A stretch of DNA of 64,000 bases from Cyclobacteriaceae bacterium (GCA_025055435.1 JANWWN010000002.1:47383-111382), one strand, 5' to 3'; numbered from the stretch's first letter, positions 34,143-44,065 are shown. Program-made: numbers and translations. Notes: generated from the sequence alone by a model not told the origin.

Positions 34143-34182
34143 CGTCATTATGCGGGCTGTAAAGCGGGCGGTTTTCTTTTTC

Positions 34183-34190
34183 TAATTTTG
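34183..34190 (+). promoter_or_regulatory. Predicted -7 box for fumC
   Basis: TAATTTTG is an exact TAnnTTTG match, 34 bases before the fumC ATG. A -33 TTG is not evident. Confidence 0.4.
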
Positions 34191-34224
34191 ACCATCAAAT
34201 TAATACGCATTAAACTAATCTGCT

Positions 34225-35625
34225 ATGGAGTATCGCATCGAGAAAGACACCATGGGCGAAGTGCGCGTGCCCGCCGATAAGTACTGGGGTGCACAGACCG
34301 AGCGCTCGCGCAACAACTTTAAAATAGGCCCGGAAGGAACCATGCCCCGCGAAATTATTTATGCTTTTGCCTACCTGAAAAAAGCAGCGGCCATGGCCAA
34401 CCATCAGCTTGGTGTGCTTCCGGAAGAGAAGAAAAATTTAATTGTACGCGTATGCGATGAAATACTCCAGGGCAAACTGGATGACCAGTTTCCGCTCGTA
34501 ATCTGGCAAACCGGTTCAGGCACGCAAAGCAACATGAATGTGAACGAGGTAATTGCCTACCGGGCACATGTGCTCAGCGGAGGTAAACTTACCGATGAAA
34601 AGAAAATCCTTCATCCGAATGATGATGTCAATAAATCGCAATCATCAAACGACACGTTCCCTACAGCCATGCACATAGCCGCCTACAAAATGGTGGCGGA
34701 AGTTACGCTACCCGGCTTGCAGAAACTACGGGATACCCTGAACCGAAAGTCAAAAGAATTTGCCAACATCGTAAAAACCGGACGTACCCACTTCATGGAT
34801 GCCACCCCGTTGACGTTGGGCCAGGAATTTTCGGGTTATGTGCAACAACTGGATAACAGCATGCGTGCCATTCGCAACGCCATGGAAATGGTTAGCGAGT
34901 TAGCTTTGGGCGGAACAGCAGTGGGCACAGGCTTGAACGCGCCAAAAGGTTACGATGTGTTGGTGGCAAAAATCATAGCCGAACTTACCGGCCACCCTTT
35001 CAAAACAGCACCCAATAAATTTGAGGCACTTGCCGCACACGATGCTATGGTGGAGCTGTCAGGTGCACTGAAGCGCGCAGCCGTGGCATTGATGAAAATC
35101 GGCAACGATATTCGTATGCTCAGCTCGGGTCCGCGTTCCGGTATCGGAGAAATTCTCATACCCGATAACGAACCCGGCTCGTCCATCATGCCCGGCAAAG
35201 TAAATCCCACCCAGCCGGAAGCCTTAACCATGGTTTGCGCTCAGGTAATGGGTAATGATGTGGCCGTATCCGTTGGTGGTTCAAATGGTCATTTCGAGCT
35301 CAATGTATTTAAACCCCTCATTGCCGCAAACGTACTGCAGTCGGCCCGTTTACTGGGTGATGCCTGTGTGTCGTTCAACGACAAATGTGCCGAAGGTATT
35401 GAGCCCAACCTGCCGGTAATCAAACGACATCTGGAGAACTCACTAATGCTGGTGACAGCCCTTAATCCGTATATCGGCTATGAAAATGCAGCGCGCATCG
35501 CCAAGAAAGCGCATAAGGAAAACAAAACGCTGCGGGAAGCAGCTATTGAACTCGGGCTGCTAACCACCGAACAGTTTGATGAATGGGTACGTCCTGAAAA
35601 AATGGTGGGCAACCTCGATACGTAG
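34225..35625 (+). CDS. fumC: Class II fumarate hydratase
   Basis: 466 residues, standard length. The substrate site [16 protein letters not shown], the catalytic region [20 protein letters not shown] and the family signature [15 protein letters not shown] are intact. It interconverts fumarate and L-malate in the TCA cycle and is iron-independent, unlike class I enzymes. The gene stands alone between the PorE-like gene and the SPOR-like gene. Confidence 0.97.
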   Translation: MEYRIEKDTMGEVRVPADKYWGAQTERSRNNFKIGPEGTMPREIIYAFAYLKKAAAMANHQLGVLPEEKKNLIVRVCDEILQGKLDDQFPLVIWQTGSGTQSNMNVNEVIAYRAHVLSGGKLTDEKKILHPNDDVNKSQSSNDTFPTAMHIAAYKMVAEVTLPGLQKLRDTLNRKSKEFANIVKTGRTHFMDATPLTLGQEFSGYVQQLDNSMRAIRNAMEMVSELALGGTAVGTGLNAPKGYDVLVAKIIAELTGHPFKTAPNKFEALAAHDAMVELSGALKRAAVALMKIGNDIRMLSSGPRSGIGEILIPDNEPGSSIMPGKVNPTQPEALTMVCAQVMGNDVAVSVGGSNGHFELNVFKPLIAANVLQSARLLGDACVSFNDKCAEGIEPNLPVIKRHLENSLMLVTALNPYIGYENAARIAKKAHKENKTLREAAIELGLLTTEQFDEWVRPEKMVGNLDT

Positions 35626-35673
35626 AGATATGTAAATAATTTGTACTTTTATTCAACTTTTTAAACTCAAACC

Positions 35674-36315
35674 ATGAAAACATCTGTTCAACTTCTCTGT
35701 CTGGCTTTACTTTTTGCGGGCACATCTGCTTTCGCCCAGCTGTCCAAGCAGGAGAAAAAAGAGTGGAAAAAGAAAGCCAAGGAATACGCCAAAAATCCCG
35801 CCAACCTGAAACAGTTCACGGAAGAAAAGCAATCGGCCGAGAACCAGGTAAACACGCTTAACCGGAGAATTACCGAAATGCAGAGCGCCATGAGCAATAA
35901 AGATGCGCGCATTGCCGAACTGGAGGACCAGCTTTCGCAACTGCGCGGACAACTGGCGCAGGCACGGGCAGAAATTCAGCAGCTAAAAGATAATCCGGTA
36001 GTTAACCCGATGGATTTTTCAAAAGGCGTTGTGTTTAAAGTGCAGGTGGGTGCATTTAAAAATAAAGACCTTTCCAAGTACTTTGACAATAACCCCAATT
36101 TTGGCGGAGAGGTACGCGAAAATGAGCCTCAACGTATAACCATCGGCATTTTCCGCGATTACTGGGAAGCCGACCAGTTTAAAAAGTACATGCGCGAAAT
36201 GGGCGTTAAAGATGCCTGGATCGTGCCCTACAAAGACGGACAACGCGTGGATATAAAAGATGTGCTGGAAGGCGTAATCGGCGAAAAGCCCCAGGCAAAA
36301 AAGCCGGCTCAATAA
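35674..36315 (+). CDS. Exported coiled-coil protein with SPOR-like C-terminus
   Basis: 213 residues. A signal peptide (LCLALLFAGTSAFAQ) is followed by a very basic KEYAKNPANLKQ segment and a coiled coil at about residues 50-105 (RITEMQSAMSNKDARIAELE). Residues about 118-200 have the shape of a SPOR-type fold (VVFKVQVGAFKNKDLSKYF ... RITIGIFRDYWEADQFKKYMREMGVKDAWIVPY). SPOR domains bind denuded peptidoglycan, so a cell-wall or division role is inferred. Relatives are often named 'Ezrin/radixin/moesin family', which only reflects the coiled coil. It ends before a strong terminator. Confidence 0.78.
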   Translation: MKTSVQLLCLALLFAGTSAFAQLSKQEKKEWKKKAKEYAKNPANLKQFTEEKQSAENQVNTLNRRITEMQSAMSNKDARIAELEDQLSQLRGQLAQARAEIQQLKDNPVVNPMDFSKGVVFKVQVGAFKNKDLSKYFDNNPNFGGEVRENEPQRITIGIFRDYWEADQFKKYMREMGVKDAWIVPYKDGQRVDIKDVLEGVIGEKPQAKKPAQ

Positions 36316-36337
36316 AGTTTACAGGATAATTGTACAG

Positions 36338-36367
36338 CGCAGTGCCGTAATCCGGCACTGCGTTTTT
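36338..36367 (+). terminator. Intrinsic terminator after the SPOR-like gene
   Basis: A perfect 10-bp stem, CGCAGTGCCG paired with CGGCACTGCG around a 5-base loop, is followed by TTTTTATTTTT. The next ATG lies only about 13 bases after the first five Ts. Confidence 0.88.
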
Positions 36368-36380
36368 ATTTTTACACACC

Positions 36381-37187
36381 ATGATCGAGGCGAGCTTTAT
36401 ACGTGCGGTTTTCGGGACATTGGCTGTTGCATTACTTAGCGTTGCAGCGGTTTTCGCACAAATGCGCTACGAAAAGCTCGTTGTCGATCGCGGCAAAGTA
36501 TTTTCCTATGACATTCAATCGGATATTCTTGTAGCTGATACCCTGATACTGAGAGACTCGGCCGTTATTAAACTTAATCCACTGCGTTCAGAAAATATTA
36601 TTCGTGCAAAGGTGATTCGTGTAGAAGGAAGAGCATTCATCATCGGCAATGGACAAAACGGACAACAGGGTCGTAACGGCAGGCCCGGAACATCCGGACA
36701 AGGACCATGCAGAGACGGAGGCCCAGGCCTTCAGGCACAGAACGGACTGGCCGGAGTTAACGGAACCAACCTTGTGATGTATTGCGATAACCTTATTATT
36801 AACAAACAACTGGTTATTAACCTAATGGGTGGCAATGGAGGCAATGGAGGTAACGGAGGAGCAGGAGGAGAGGGAAGTCAGGGAACTGTACATTGCAATG
36901 GCGGAAACGGTGGGAACGGCGGAGACGGAGGAAGAGGCGGTGGTGGCGGACAAGGCGGTAACTTTATCTTCCAGGGCCCGCATGCCTTATCGGTGAAAGA
37001 AGAATTGGGAAAGAAACTCATCATTGCTAATGATGGCGGCCAACCCGGGCGTGGCGGCATGGGTGGGCTTGGTGGCCCTGCCGGATTAGGTCCCAACCGG
37101 AAAAAGGGAAAATATGGTTTAGCCGGCGCAGAAGGCGCCATGGGAACACGCGGCAAGCCGGGAACCATTACATTTCGTACCAACTGA
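36381..37187 (+). CDS. Exported glycine-rich, collagen-like protein
   Basis: 268 residues. A hydrophobic N-terminal segment (TLAVALLSVAAVFAQ) acts as a signal peptide. A beta-rich segment spans to about residue 95. Three glycine-rich blocks follow: about 90-120 (GQNGQQGRNGRPGTSGQG), about 145-195 (runs of GGNGGNGGNGGAGG) and about 215-265 (GRGGMGGLGGPAGLG). Collagen-like Gly-x-y spacing occurs in parts, but long GG runs predominate. The role is unknown; a surface or adhesive matrix protein is inferred. The start is 13 bases after the upstream terminator's T-run, so the promoter must overlap the terminator or the end of the upstream gene. It shares one base with recJ. Confidence 0.75.
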   Translation: MIEASFIRAVFGTLAVALLSVAAVFAQMRYEKLVVDRGKVFSYDIQSDILVADTLILRDSAVIKLNPLRSENIIRAKVIRVEGRAFIIGNGQNGQQGRNGRPGTSGQGPCRDGGPGLQAQNGLAGVNGTNLVMYCDNLIINKQLVINLMGGNGGNGGNGGAGGEGSQGTVHCNGGNGGNGGDGGRGGGGGQGGNFIFQGPHALSVKEELGKKLIIANDGGQPGRGGMGGLGGPAGLGPNRKKGKYGLAGAEGAMGTRGKPGTITFRTN

Positions 37188-38887
37188 TGGAAAAGCGTTG
37201 GCTATATAAACCCTTACCACCGGCCGACAAGATTGAACAACTGAGTCGAGCCATTAATCTCAATCCCTACCTGTCGGCTGTGTTGATTCAGCGCGGCATT
37301 GATGACCCCGAAAAGGCAAAGCGTTTTTTCAATCCCTCACTTACCGATCTGCCCGATCCTTTTCTGATGAAGGATATGGACAAGGCAGTAGGCCGGTTGC
37401 ACAGGGCCATTCAGTCCGGGGAAAAAATTTTAATCTATGGTGATTATGATGTAGATGGAACTACGGCTGTTTCGTTGGTGTACCTCTATCTCACGTCATT
37501 TTATGCGAATTGTGAAATTTATATTCCCGATCGCCACCGTGAGGGATACGGCATTTCTAAAGAAGGTGTGGGTTATGCACACACCAACGGATTTACACTG
37601 ATTATCGCACTCGACTGCGGCATAAAAGCATCCGATATGGTGATGCTGGGAAATCTGAAGGGTATTGACTTCATCATCTGCGACCATCACCTTCCGGATG
37701 ATAACATTCCCAATGCCGTTGCCGTACTCGACCCGAAACAAAGCGATTGCCCCTATCCTTTTAAAGAACTAAGTGGATGCGGACTTGGCTTTAAACTCAT
37801 GCAGGCCTATGCCCGCTCATTCAGAAGAGAAGAAGAAGTGCATGCATTTCTTGACCTGGTAGCTGTAAGCATTGCATCCGATATTGTTCCCATAACCGGA
37901 GAAAACCGCGTGCTGGCATTTCACGGAATAAAAAAACTGAATGAAAATCCGCAACCCGGTTTAGCTGCCCTTAAGGAAATAGCCGGAGTTACAAATGGTG
38001 TTGATGTAACCTCCATCGTTTTTGCGCTTGGCCCCCGCATTAATGCAGCCGGACGCGTTGCACACGGAAGTGCTGCAGTTGACCTGCTTATTTCCCGCAC
38101 ATTTGAAGAGGCAAGACAAAAAGCATTTACCGTTAATGACAATAACATTATCCGCAGAGAATACGACCTCACCACCACCGAGGAAGCCCTAAGTATGATT
38201 GAAGCCGATGCAGCCCTACGCACGGCGAGTGCAACGGTGCTGTTTAAGGACAGCTGGCACAAGGGCGTTGTGGGTATCGTGGCAGCCCGATGCATAGAAC
38301 AATACTACCGCCCTACAATTATTCTTACTTCGTCCGACGGAAAAATAACCGGCTCGGCACGCAGCATTAAGGATTTCGACTTATACGATGCGCTTTTGCA
38401 GTGCAGCGACCTGCTGGAAAAATTCGGAGGTCATCGTTACGCAGCGGGTCTTACCTTGCTTCCGCAAAACCTGGAAGCTTTTAAAAGTCGTTTTTTACAG
38501 GTAGCCAGAGAGCGACTCACTCCGGAAATGTTAATACCCGTTCAGGAAATTGACGTTCAGCTTCCGCTGAAAATCATAACACCTGCATTTGTTCAGGTTC
38601 TGAATCGCATGGCACCATTTGGACCTGAGAACCTTCGTCCGGTTTTTGAGGCACGAAATGTGCAGGCGGTTCAATCATTAACTGCTTATAAAGATCGTCA
38701 TTTGCGGTTTATGGTTCAGCAGGCAGGTGATGAGCGCGTATTTCAGGCAGTGGCTTTTAACATGGCTGAGCATTACAGCAGGCTGGCGCGGGGCGATTTA
38801 TTTAAAATAGCTTTTACGGTCGAAGAAAACACATTCAACGGCAACACAACCATGCAATTAAAAATAAAAGACATTAAGTTTGACTGA
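37187..38887 (+). CDS. recJ: Single-stranded-DNA-specific exonuclease RecJ
   Basis: 566 residues. The DHH phosphoesterase motifs are IYGDYDVDGTTAVSL (about residues 83-97) and FIICDHHLPDD (about 163-173). The DHHA1 motif is SARSIKDFDLYDAL and KFGGHRYAAGLTL. A C-terminal OB-like domain follows. RecJ degrades single-stranded DNA 5' to 3' in recombination and mismatch repair. The start codon overlaps the stop of the glycine-rich gene (TGATG) and the stop abuts lptB directly, so all three share a transcript. Confidence 0.96.
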   Translation: MEKRWLYKPLPPADKIEQLSRAINLNPYLSAVLIQRGIDDPEKAKRFFNPSLTDLPDPFLMKDMDKAVGRLHRAIQSGEKILIYGDYDVDGTTAVSLVYLYLTSFYANCEIYIPDRHREGYGISKEGVGYAHTNGFTLIIALDCGIKASDMVMLGNLKGIDFIICDHHLPDDNIPNAVAVLDPKQSDCPYPFKELSGCGLGFKLMQAYARSFRREEEVHAFLDLVAVSIASDIVPITGENRVLAFHGIKKLNENPQPGLAALKEIAGVTNGVDVTSIVFALGPRINAAGRVAHGSAAVDLLISRTFEEARQKAFTVNDNNIIRREYDLTTTEEALSMIEADAALRTASATVLFKDSWHKGVVGIVAARCIEQYYRPTIILTSSDGKITGSARSIKDFDLYDALLQCSDLLEKFGGHRYAAGLTLLPQNLEAFKSRFLQVARERLTPEMLIPVQEIDVQLPLKIITPAFVQVLNRMAPFGPENLRPVFEARNVQAVQSLTAYKDRHLRFMVQQAGDERVFQAVAFNMAEHYSRLARGDLFKIAFTVEENTFNGNTTMQLKIKDIKFD

Positions 38888-39637
38888 ATGAAACTTCGGG
38901 CAGAAAATCTGGTAAAAAAATATAAAACCCGTTCCGTAGTCAATCATGTTTCGGTTGAAGTGAACCAGGGAGAAATAGTAGGACTGTTAGGTCCCAACGG
39001 AGCTGGTAAAACCACAACGTTTTATATGATTGTGGGCCTGATTAAACCCAACGAAGGATCCATTTACCTGGATGAAGAAGAAATAACACCGCTGCCCATG
39101 TACCAGCGCGCACGAAGGGGTATCGGTTACCTGGCCCAGGAAGCCTCCGTATTCCGGAAGCTAACGGTTGAAGAAAATATTCTGGCTGTGCTGGAGATGC
39201 GCGGTTATACTGCGAAGCAGCGAAAAGAAAAAACCGATCAGCTCATCGAAGAATTTAGCCTGCAGAAGGTACGCAAAAGTCTGGGCATGTCGCTGTCGGG
39301 CGGAGAACGCAGACGAACGGAGATAGCCCGTGCACTGGCCGTTGATCCGAAATTTGTGTTGCTGGATGAACCTTTTGCCGGCGTGGATCCGATAGCCGTT
39401 GAGGAAATTCAATCCATCGTGGCACGGCTGAAAAGCAAAAACATCGGCATTCTCATTACCGATCATAATGTAGATGAAACACTCTCCATAACCGATCGCG
39501 CTTATCTGATGGTTGATGGCAAATTGTTTCGCTCGGGAACAGCCCAGCAACTGGCCGATGACCCGCTGGTGCGAAAGGTATATCTCGGTCAGAATTTTGA
39601 ACTACGCAGGGCGCGCATTACCACTTCAGGTTCCTGA
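38888..39637 (+). CDS. lptB: LPS export ABC transporter ATP-binding protein LptB
   Basis: 249 residues. Walker A is GPNGAGKTT (about residues 37-45), the signature LSGGERRR (about 137-144) and Walker [13 protein letters not shown] (about 157-168), followed by the H-loop TDHNVDET. The Q-loop reads [16 protein letters not shown], characteristic of LptB. It powers lipopolysaccharide transport from the inner membrane through LptFG. It is immediately next to recJ with no gap. Confidence 0.93.
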   Translation: MKLRAENLVKKYKTRSVVNHVSVEVNQGEIVGLLGPNGAGKTTTFYMIVGLIKPNEGSIYLDEEEITPLPMYQRARRGIGYLAQEASVFRKLTVEENILAVLEMRGYTAKQRKEKTDQLIEEFSLQKVRKSLGMSLSGGERRRTEIARALAVDPKFVLLDEPFAGVDPIAVEEIQSIVARLKSKNIGILITDHNVDETLSITDRAYLMVDGKLFRSGTAQQLADDPLVRKVYLGQNFELRRARITTSGS

Positions 39638-39680
39638 GTCTTTTTAACTTGCAAACTGGTTTTCAGTATATTTAAAAGGT

Positions 39681-41207
39681 ATGGGCCTGATTAACTCCAT
39701 CCTTACCTGGATCATGAAAAAGCGCATTCACCAGATTGAGCTTTTCATGAAGTATCCGAATGAAGTACAGGAAGAGTGGATGCGTAAACTTATTCGCATG
39801 GCCCGCAACACCGAATTCGGTAGGGAATACGACTTCAGTTCAATTGAAAATTACCAGCAATTTGCTTCGCGCGTTCCTTTGCATAGCTACGAACAACTCT
39901 TTCCTTACATAGAAAGACTAATGCGAGGAGAACAGAACATCCTCTGGCCTTCGGAGATAAGATGGTTCTCCAAATCATCAGGCACCACCAACGCACGCAG
40001 TAAGTTTATACCCGTATCCGCCGAAGCACTGGAAGAATGTCATTTCAAAGGGGGCAAGGACCTGCTATCGATTTATGTCAATAATTTTCCCGACACCCGC
40101 ATTTTCGATGGAAAAAATCTGGCTGTAGGCGGCAGTCATCAGCTTAATGAAAACGACCCCACAGCCTCTTCGCATTATGGCGATGTTTCGGCTGTCATTA
40201 TGCAGAACCTCCCCGTGTGGGCGGAATTTATCCGCACGCCTAAACTTGAAACAGCCTTACTCAGTAACTGGGAGGAAAAGATCGAGCGGCTGGCACGCGA
40301 AACCATGAACGAAAATGTAACCAGCATAGCGGGTGTTCCCACATGGACGGTGTTGCTGATTCAGCGTATTGTTGAACTGGCCCGGGCAAAAAATATTCTG
40401 GAAGTATGGCCCAATCTCGAAGTATTTTTTCACGGTGCCGTTTCCTTTGCTCCTTACCGAAAAGTTTTTGAAGAGCTGATTCCATCATCAAGGATGAATT
40501 ATTGGGAAATCTATAATGCAAGTGAAGGATTTTTTGGTATTCAGGACAGGCGTGAAGCGGGGGATATGCTGCTGATGCTGGATTACGGCATCTTTTATGA
40601 ATTCATTCCGATGGAAGAGCTAAACAACACTTCGCCCAAAGCCATACCGCTTGGCGAAGTGCAGCTTAACCGCAACTACGCCATGGTTATTACCACAAAC
40701 GCCGGGTTATGGCGATATCTGATTGGTGATACGGTCCGGTTTACTTCATTATCGCCTTATCGCATCCGGATCTCCGGAAGAACCAAACACTATATTAATG
40801 TGTTTGGCGAGGAGTTGATGGTTGAGAATGCCGAATCGGCTATTGAGCGTGCCTGTCGTCTTACAGGGGCATCTATCGACAATTTTACCGCAGCGCCCGT
40901 TTATCTGGGAGCTCATCAAAAGGGCGGTCATGAATGGATCATTGAATTTACCGTACCACCACCCGATCTGGAAGAATTTACCCGTATCCTGGATGAATCC
41001 TTACGCGATCTGAACAGCGACTACGATGCAAAACGTTCGCATGACCTGGCCCTTGTTGCACCTAAAATACACAGCGTGAAACCCGGCACATTTTACAACT
41101 GGTTGAAAAGTAAGGGTAAACTGGGCGGACAGCACAAAGTGCCCCGGCTTTCGAATACCCGGGAATATTTAGATGATATTTTAATGATGATTCAACAGGT
41201 AAACTAA
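39681..41207 (+). CDS. GH3-family acyl-adenylating enzyme
   Basis: 508 residues spanning a full GH3 domain: FSKSSGTTNARSKFIPVS near residue 97 is the ATP-binding P-loop-like segment. ISGRTKHYINVFGEELMVENAE near 364-385 is the hinge to the C-terminal lid. The NAGLWRYLIGDTVRF motif is present. In plants this family joins amino acids to auxin or jasmonate using ATP. Bacterial members are uncharacterised, and databases call them 'GH3 auxin-responsive promoter family'. The substrate is a carboxylic acid of unknown kind. It follows lptB by 43 bases with a weak TATATTTA -7-like box between. Confidence 0.88.
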   Translation: MGLINSILTWIMKKRIHQIELFMKYPNEVQEEWMRKLIRMARNTEFGREYDFSSIENYQQFASRVPLHSYEQLFPYIERLMRGEQNILWPSEIRWFSKSSGTTNARSKFIPVSAEALEECHFKGGKDLLSIYVNNFPDTRIFDGKNLAVGGSHQLNENDPTASSHYGDVSAVIMQNLPVWAEFIRTPKLETALLSNWEEKIERLARETMNENVTSIAGVPTWTVLLIQRIVELARAKNILEVWPNLEVFFHGAVSFAPYRKVFEELIPSSRMNYWEIYNASEGFFGIQDRREAGDMLLMLDYGIFYEFIPMEELNNTSPKAIPLGEVQLNRNYAMVITTNAGLWRYLIGDTVRFTSLSPYRIRISGRTKHYINVFGEELMVENAESAIERACRLTGASIDNFTAAPVYLGAHQKGGHEWIIEFTVPPPDLEEFTRILDESLRDLNSDYDAKRSHDLALVAPKIHSVKPGTFYNWLKSKGKLGGQHKVPRLSNTREYLDDILMMIQQVN

Positions 41208-41767
41208 ATTCCTTTACGCCTGCGAATTCTTACAGGGTTGAACCAGAGAAAAAATCCGGTTACGGTTAATGTAAGCAGACCCAGTCCCGCAAGTGTAGTG
41301 TAGGTTAATTTGATTTGTCCATCGGAGGTTTTCAGGAAGTTATCCAGGATGGAGCCGTCATGAATTTGTTCGAGGATATCTGAAACGCGCGTATTGATAG
41401 CCAGCACGTTGCCGGTCGTGCAATCCAACTGGATTTCGGTATAGTGGTTTTTGAAAACAAATTTTACCGAACCTTTATCCGGCCGTGCATCAATACGGTC
41501 CAGTTCCGATGAAAGATTCGGATCTACCTTTGAAGATAAGGTATTGACGGCTATGGTATGCAGGCTATCGTACGGCAGCCAGTCTTTCAGATTGGTGGAA
41601 GTTCCCTTCTCGGTTTTTGGTAAAATCAGTCCTGCCGAATGTTTTTTCCACCCCAGCAACAATCCGGTAGCCGAGATGAAAAAGAAAAACGTAAACAAAA
41701 ATGTCCCTGCCCATTTATGGATTTTTCGGTAAAGTCGGGTGGATTTAGTCAGGCTAGTTGTTTCCAT
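41204..41767 (-). CDS. PepSY-associated membrane protein
   Basis: 187 residues. A first transmembrane helix lies at about residues 18-36 (WAGTFLFTFFFFISATGLLLGW), a PepSY-like periplasmic domain at about 50-140, and a last helix at about 155-175 (LTYTTLAGLGLLTLTVTGFFLWF). Proteins of this shape often sit next to TonB receptors and may act as ferric-siderophore reductase-like or iron-transport accessories. It follows the receptor gene across a strong hairpin terminator and its stop overlaps the convergent GH3 gene by four bases. Confidence 0.8.
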   Translation of the reverse strand: METTSLTKSTRLYRKIHKWAGTFLFTFFFFISATGLLLGWKKHSAGLILPKTEKGTSTNLKDWLPYDSLHTIAVNTLSSKVDPNLSSELDRIDARPDKGSVKFVFKNHYTEIQLDCTTGNVLAINTRVSDILEQIHDGSILDNFLKTSDGQIKLTYTTLAGLGLLTLTVTGFFLWFNPVRIRRRKGI

Positions 41768-41784
41768 GATGAATAATTTAAAAG

Positions 41785-41815
41785 AACCCGAAGCCTGTTA
41801 CTCAGGCTTCGGGTT
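41785..41815 (-). terminator. Intrinsic terminator after the TonB-dependent receptor gene
   Basis: A perfect 13-bp stem (AACCCGAAGCCTG / CAGGCTTCGGGTT) with a 5-base loop is followed on the minus strand by CTTTTAAATT. It lies between receptor and PepSY gene, so some read-through would set the PepSY level. Confidence 0.88.
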
Positions 41816-41824
41816 TCTTAAACA

Positions 41825-44065
41825 TTAAACTTTAGCTCGCAGTGTGATAATAAAATTTCGCCCAGGGGCGCTGATGCCCGAAGCAAACAAACGGTATTGC
41901 AGGTCCATAATATTATCCACACCTAACTGTACAGTAAGGTATTTTTGCACCTCATACGATGCCCTGAAGTTTAGGGTGTACCACGATGGCATTCCTTGCG
42001 GTGTGGCATACTGGAGGTTATCTTCTCCGCTTGGGCTATATCGCGAGAGGTATTTCCAGCCATTGAAATTGGAGAACAATTCGGTGAAAAATTTTGACGA
42101 ACTATACTGAAACCCTACTCTGCCGAAAATTGGGGGGATATGATCTAAGGGCACCTTCTGGCCGGAAGGATCTATATAATCGCCATGGGTATAGTTGTAA
42201 GCAGCTGTCATTGTGATGTTTTTTGAAAATCTCGCCCATCCTGAAAGACTGAAACCATACAAAAGCGCTTTGTCACGATTTTGGCTGGAATACACATCGG
42301 CAGGAAACCCATCGTAAATTATAGTTGACTGACCGTTAAAAGTTGAAGGCGCGGTAACGATTACATCATAAAAACGGGTTACGAAGGCAACTCCTTCCAG
42401 GCGAACGGCCGAACCAAAAAAGCGAGTAACAGCGAGTTCGCCATTTAGGGTTTTCTCCGGCTTCAGGTCGGGATTCGGAACAATAAGTTTACCCGTACTT
42501 GTTGGCCCGCCGGCCACTGTTTCGAAAACCTTTGCCAGATCGTCAACATTGGGAATCCTGTAACCGGTGCTTCCAAGAATTGAGAATTTCCAGTTGCCGG
42601 GAAGATAATTCAGGCCAAAGCTACCACTACCAACAAAATTCTTCTGATTTATATCATCGAATGGAAAGGGAAAGAAATCCTTATTTATGAATGAGGAATA
42701 AAGCCTGCTGTAACCCATGCGCAAACCGTCAGTGAAATTCAATTGCTTGTTCAGTTCATAGGTATGTGTGAAAAACAGCGCCAGGGTATTGAGCAGATTT
42801 TTTCCGTCCGGATAGCGCGTATTTAATGGAGCAGTGGTTCCGGTTACGATGTTCTTCGTGAAAGCACTTGATTGAACTGTACTGAATTGACCATCGATTC
42901 CGTATCGGAACCAATTTCTGGCCATCTTTTTCTGTAAGTCTGCCGTAATGCCAAAAACATCAACATTTTCTATTCGGTTATTCAGGTTGTTATTGTTAAA
43001 TCTTCGGTCATGACGACTTTCCTCAACATCCTGATAGCTAATTACAACACTCATTTTATCAGCTGCTTTTCCCAGATTTTCCATATTTAACCGGTAAGCA
43101 AGCATAAAACGTTTTTGGGGTCCGTAGTACCATTCAGCAAAACGTAATCCGGACCCGCCACTACCCGGATCGGTTAGTCGGTCATAACGTGGAACGTTGG
43201 TGGAGTTCGAATATTGAATGTTCAAAAGATGGCTTTGGTTAGGAGCAGGCTTAAAAAGAAACTTCTGAACAACATCCCATTGGTTGTAACCACTGAATTT
43301 CTGAACATAAGGGTCGCTGTTATTAACCAAAATATCGCTTTGATTATCGTCAGCTCGCTGAACATACTGATTACGCAAACCAAATGATTGGCCAAGCGAA
43401 GGATTCACTTTTTCACCCATGCGCAGGTCGCCAAAGTCGCTGAAGGTAAAAGAAGTAAACGATGCGAATTTTTTATGACCAAGCGATAGGTCAACATGCC
43501 CTGTTTTCTCCTTATTGGCAGATGAATAACGAACAAAGGCACCACTGCTTACTTCGGCCAGGCCAGAGGAAGATAAAACAGGGTCACGGGTGTACATATG
43601 AATTACACCACCCAGCGCATCACTTCCATACACTGTTGACGAAGGCCCGAATAATACTTCGATCCGGTCTAAGGAATTGTTGTCAACCGTTATAATGTTC
43701 TGCAAATGTCCGCCCCTGTATATGAGGTTATTCATGCGAACTCCATCTACAACCAGCAATACCTTGTTGGCTTCAAATCCGCGAAGCGTTGGACTCCCTC
43801 CTCCCTGTTGACTTCGCTGCATGGCTACCGTTCCTGTGTTTTGGATGAGGTCTGCTGTGGTTTGTGCATTAAAATTCCGGATAACGAATGGCGAAACCAC
43901 CGTTACCTGTTGCACTGCTGTTCTGCGCGTTTCCGGCACCCGGTTTGCCGAAATAACAACTTCATTAAGTACTTGTGTCGTATCGCTGATTTCTTCCTGA
44001 GCAAATGCGTTGCTTAAGGAAATGAGCAATAGTATGCTAATTAAGAAAAGGTAAATTTCTTTCAT
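41825..44065 (-). CDS. TonB-dependent outer-membrane receptor
   Basis: 746 residues. The signal peptide (ISILLLISLSNAFAQ) is followed by a short TonB box-like VLNEVVISANRVPETRR. The plug domain lies at about 45-155 (ADLIQNTGTVAMQRSQQGGGSPTLRGFEANKVLLVVDGVRMNN). The 22-strand barrel ends in the C-terminal aromatic strand (PGRNFIITLRAKV). The adjacent PepSY membrane protein suggests iron-siderophore or heme uptake; sequence alone does not name the ligand. There is no carboxypeptidase-regulatory extension, so it is not a SusC-type receptor. Confidence 0.9.
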   Translation of the reverse strand: MKEIYLFLISILLLISLSNAFAQEEISDTTQVLNEVVISANRVPETRRTAVQQVTVVSPFVIRNFNAQTTADLIQNTGTVAMQRSQQGGGSPTLRGFEANKVLLVVDGVRMNNLIYRGGHLQNIITVDNNSLDRIEVLFGPSSTVYGSDALGGVIHMYTRDPVLSSSGLAEVSSGAFVRYSSANKEKTGHVDLSLGHKKFASFTSFTFSDFGDLRMGEKVNPSLGQSFGLRNQYVQRADDNQSDILVNNSDPYVQKFSGYNQWDVVQKFLFKPAPNQSHLLNIQYSNSTNVPRYDRLTDPGSGGSGLRFAEWYYGPQKRFMLAYRLNMENLGKAADKMSVVISYQDVEESRHDRRFNNNNLNNRIENVDVFGITADLQKKMARNWFRYGIDGQFSTVQSSAFTKNIVTGTTAPLNTRYPDGKNLLNTLALFFTHTYELNKQLNFTDGLRMGYSRLYSSFINKDFFPFPFDDINQKNFVGSGSFGLNYLPGNWKFSILGSTGYRIPNVDDLAKVFETVAGGPTSTGKLIVPNPDLKPEKTLNGELAVTRFFGSAVRLEGVAFVTRFYDVIVTAPSTFNGQSTIIYDGFPADVYSSQNRDKALLYGFSLSGWARFSKNITMTAAYNYTHGDYIDPSGQKVPLDHIPPIFGRVGFQYSSSKFFTELFSNFNGWKYLSRYSPSGEDNLQYATPQGMPSWYTLNFRASYEVQKYLTVQLGVDNIMDLQYRLFASGISAPGRNFIITLRAKV

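Noticed and set aside
34148-34171. GC-rich stretch after the PorE-like gene that looked like a terminator.
   Set aside because: GCGGGC occurs twice in the same orientation, a direct repeat rather than an inverted one, so no stem forms.
36830-36960. Short tandem DNA repeats (GGAGGTAACGG-like) suggesting a satellite or CRISPR.
   Set aside because: They are the codons of the Gly/Asn runs of the glycine-rich protein; no spacers and the frame stays open.
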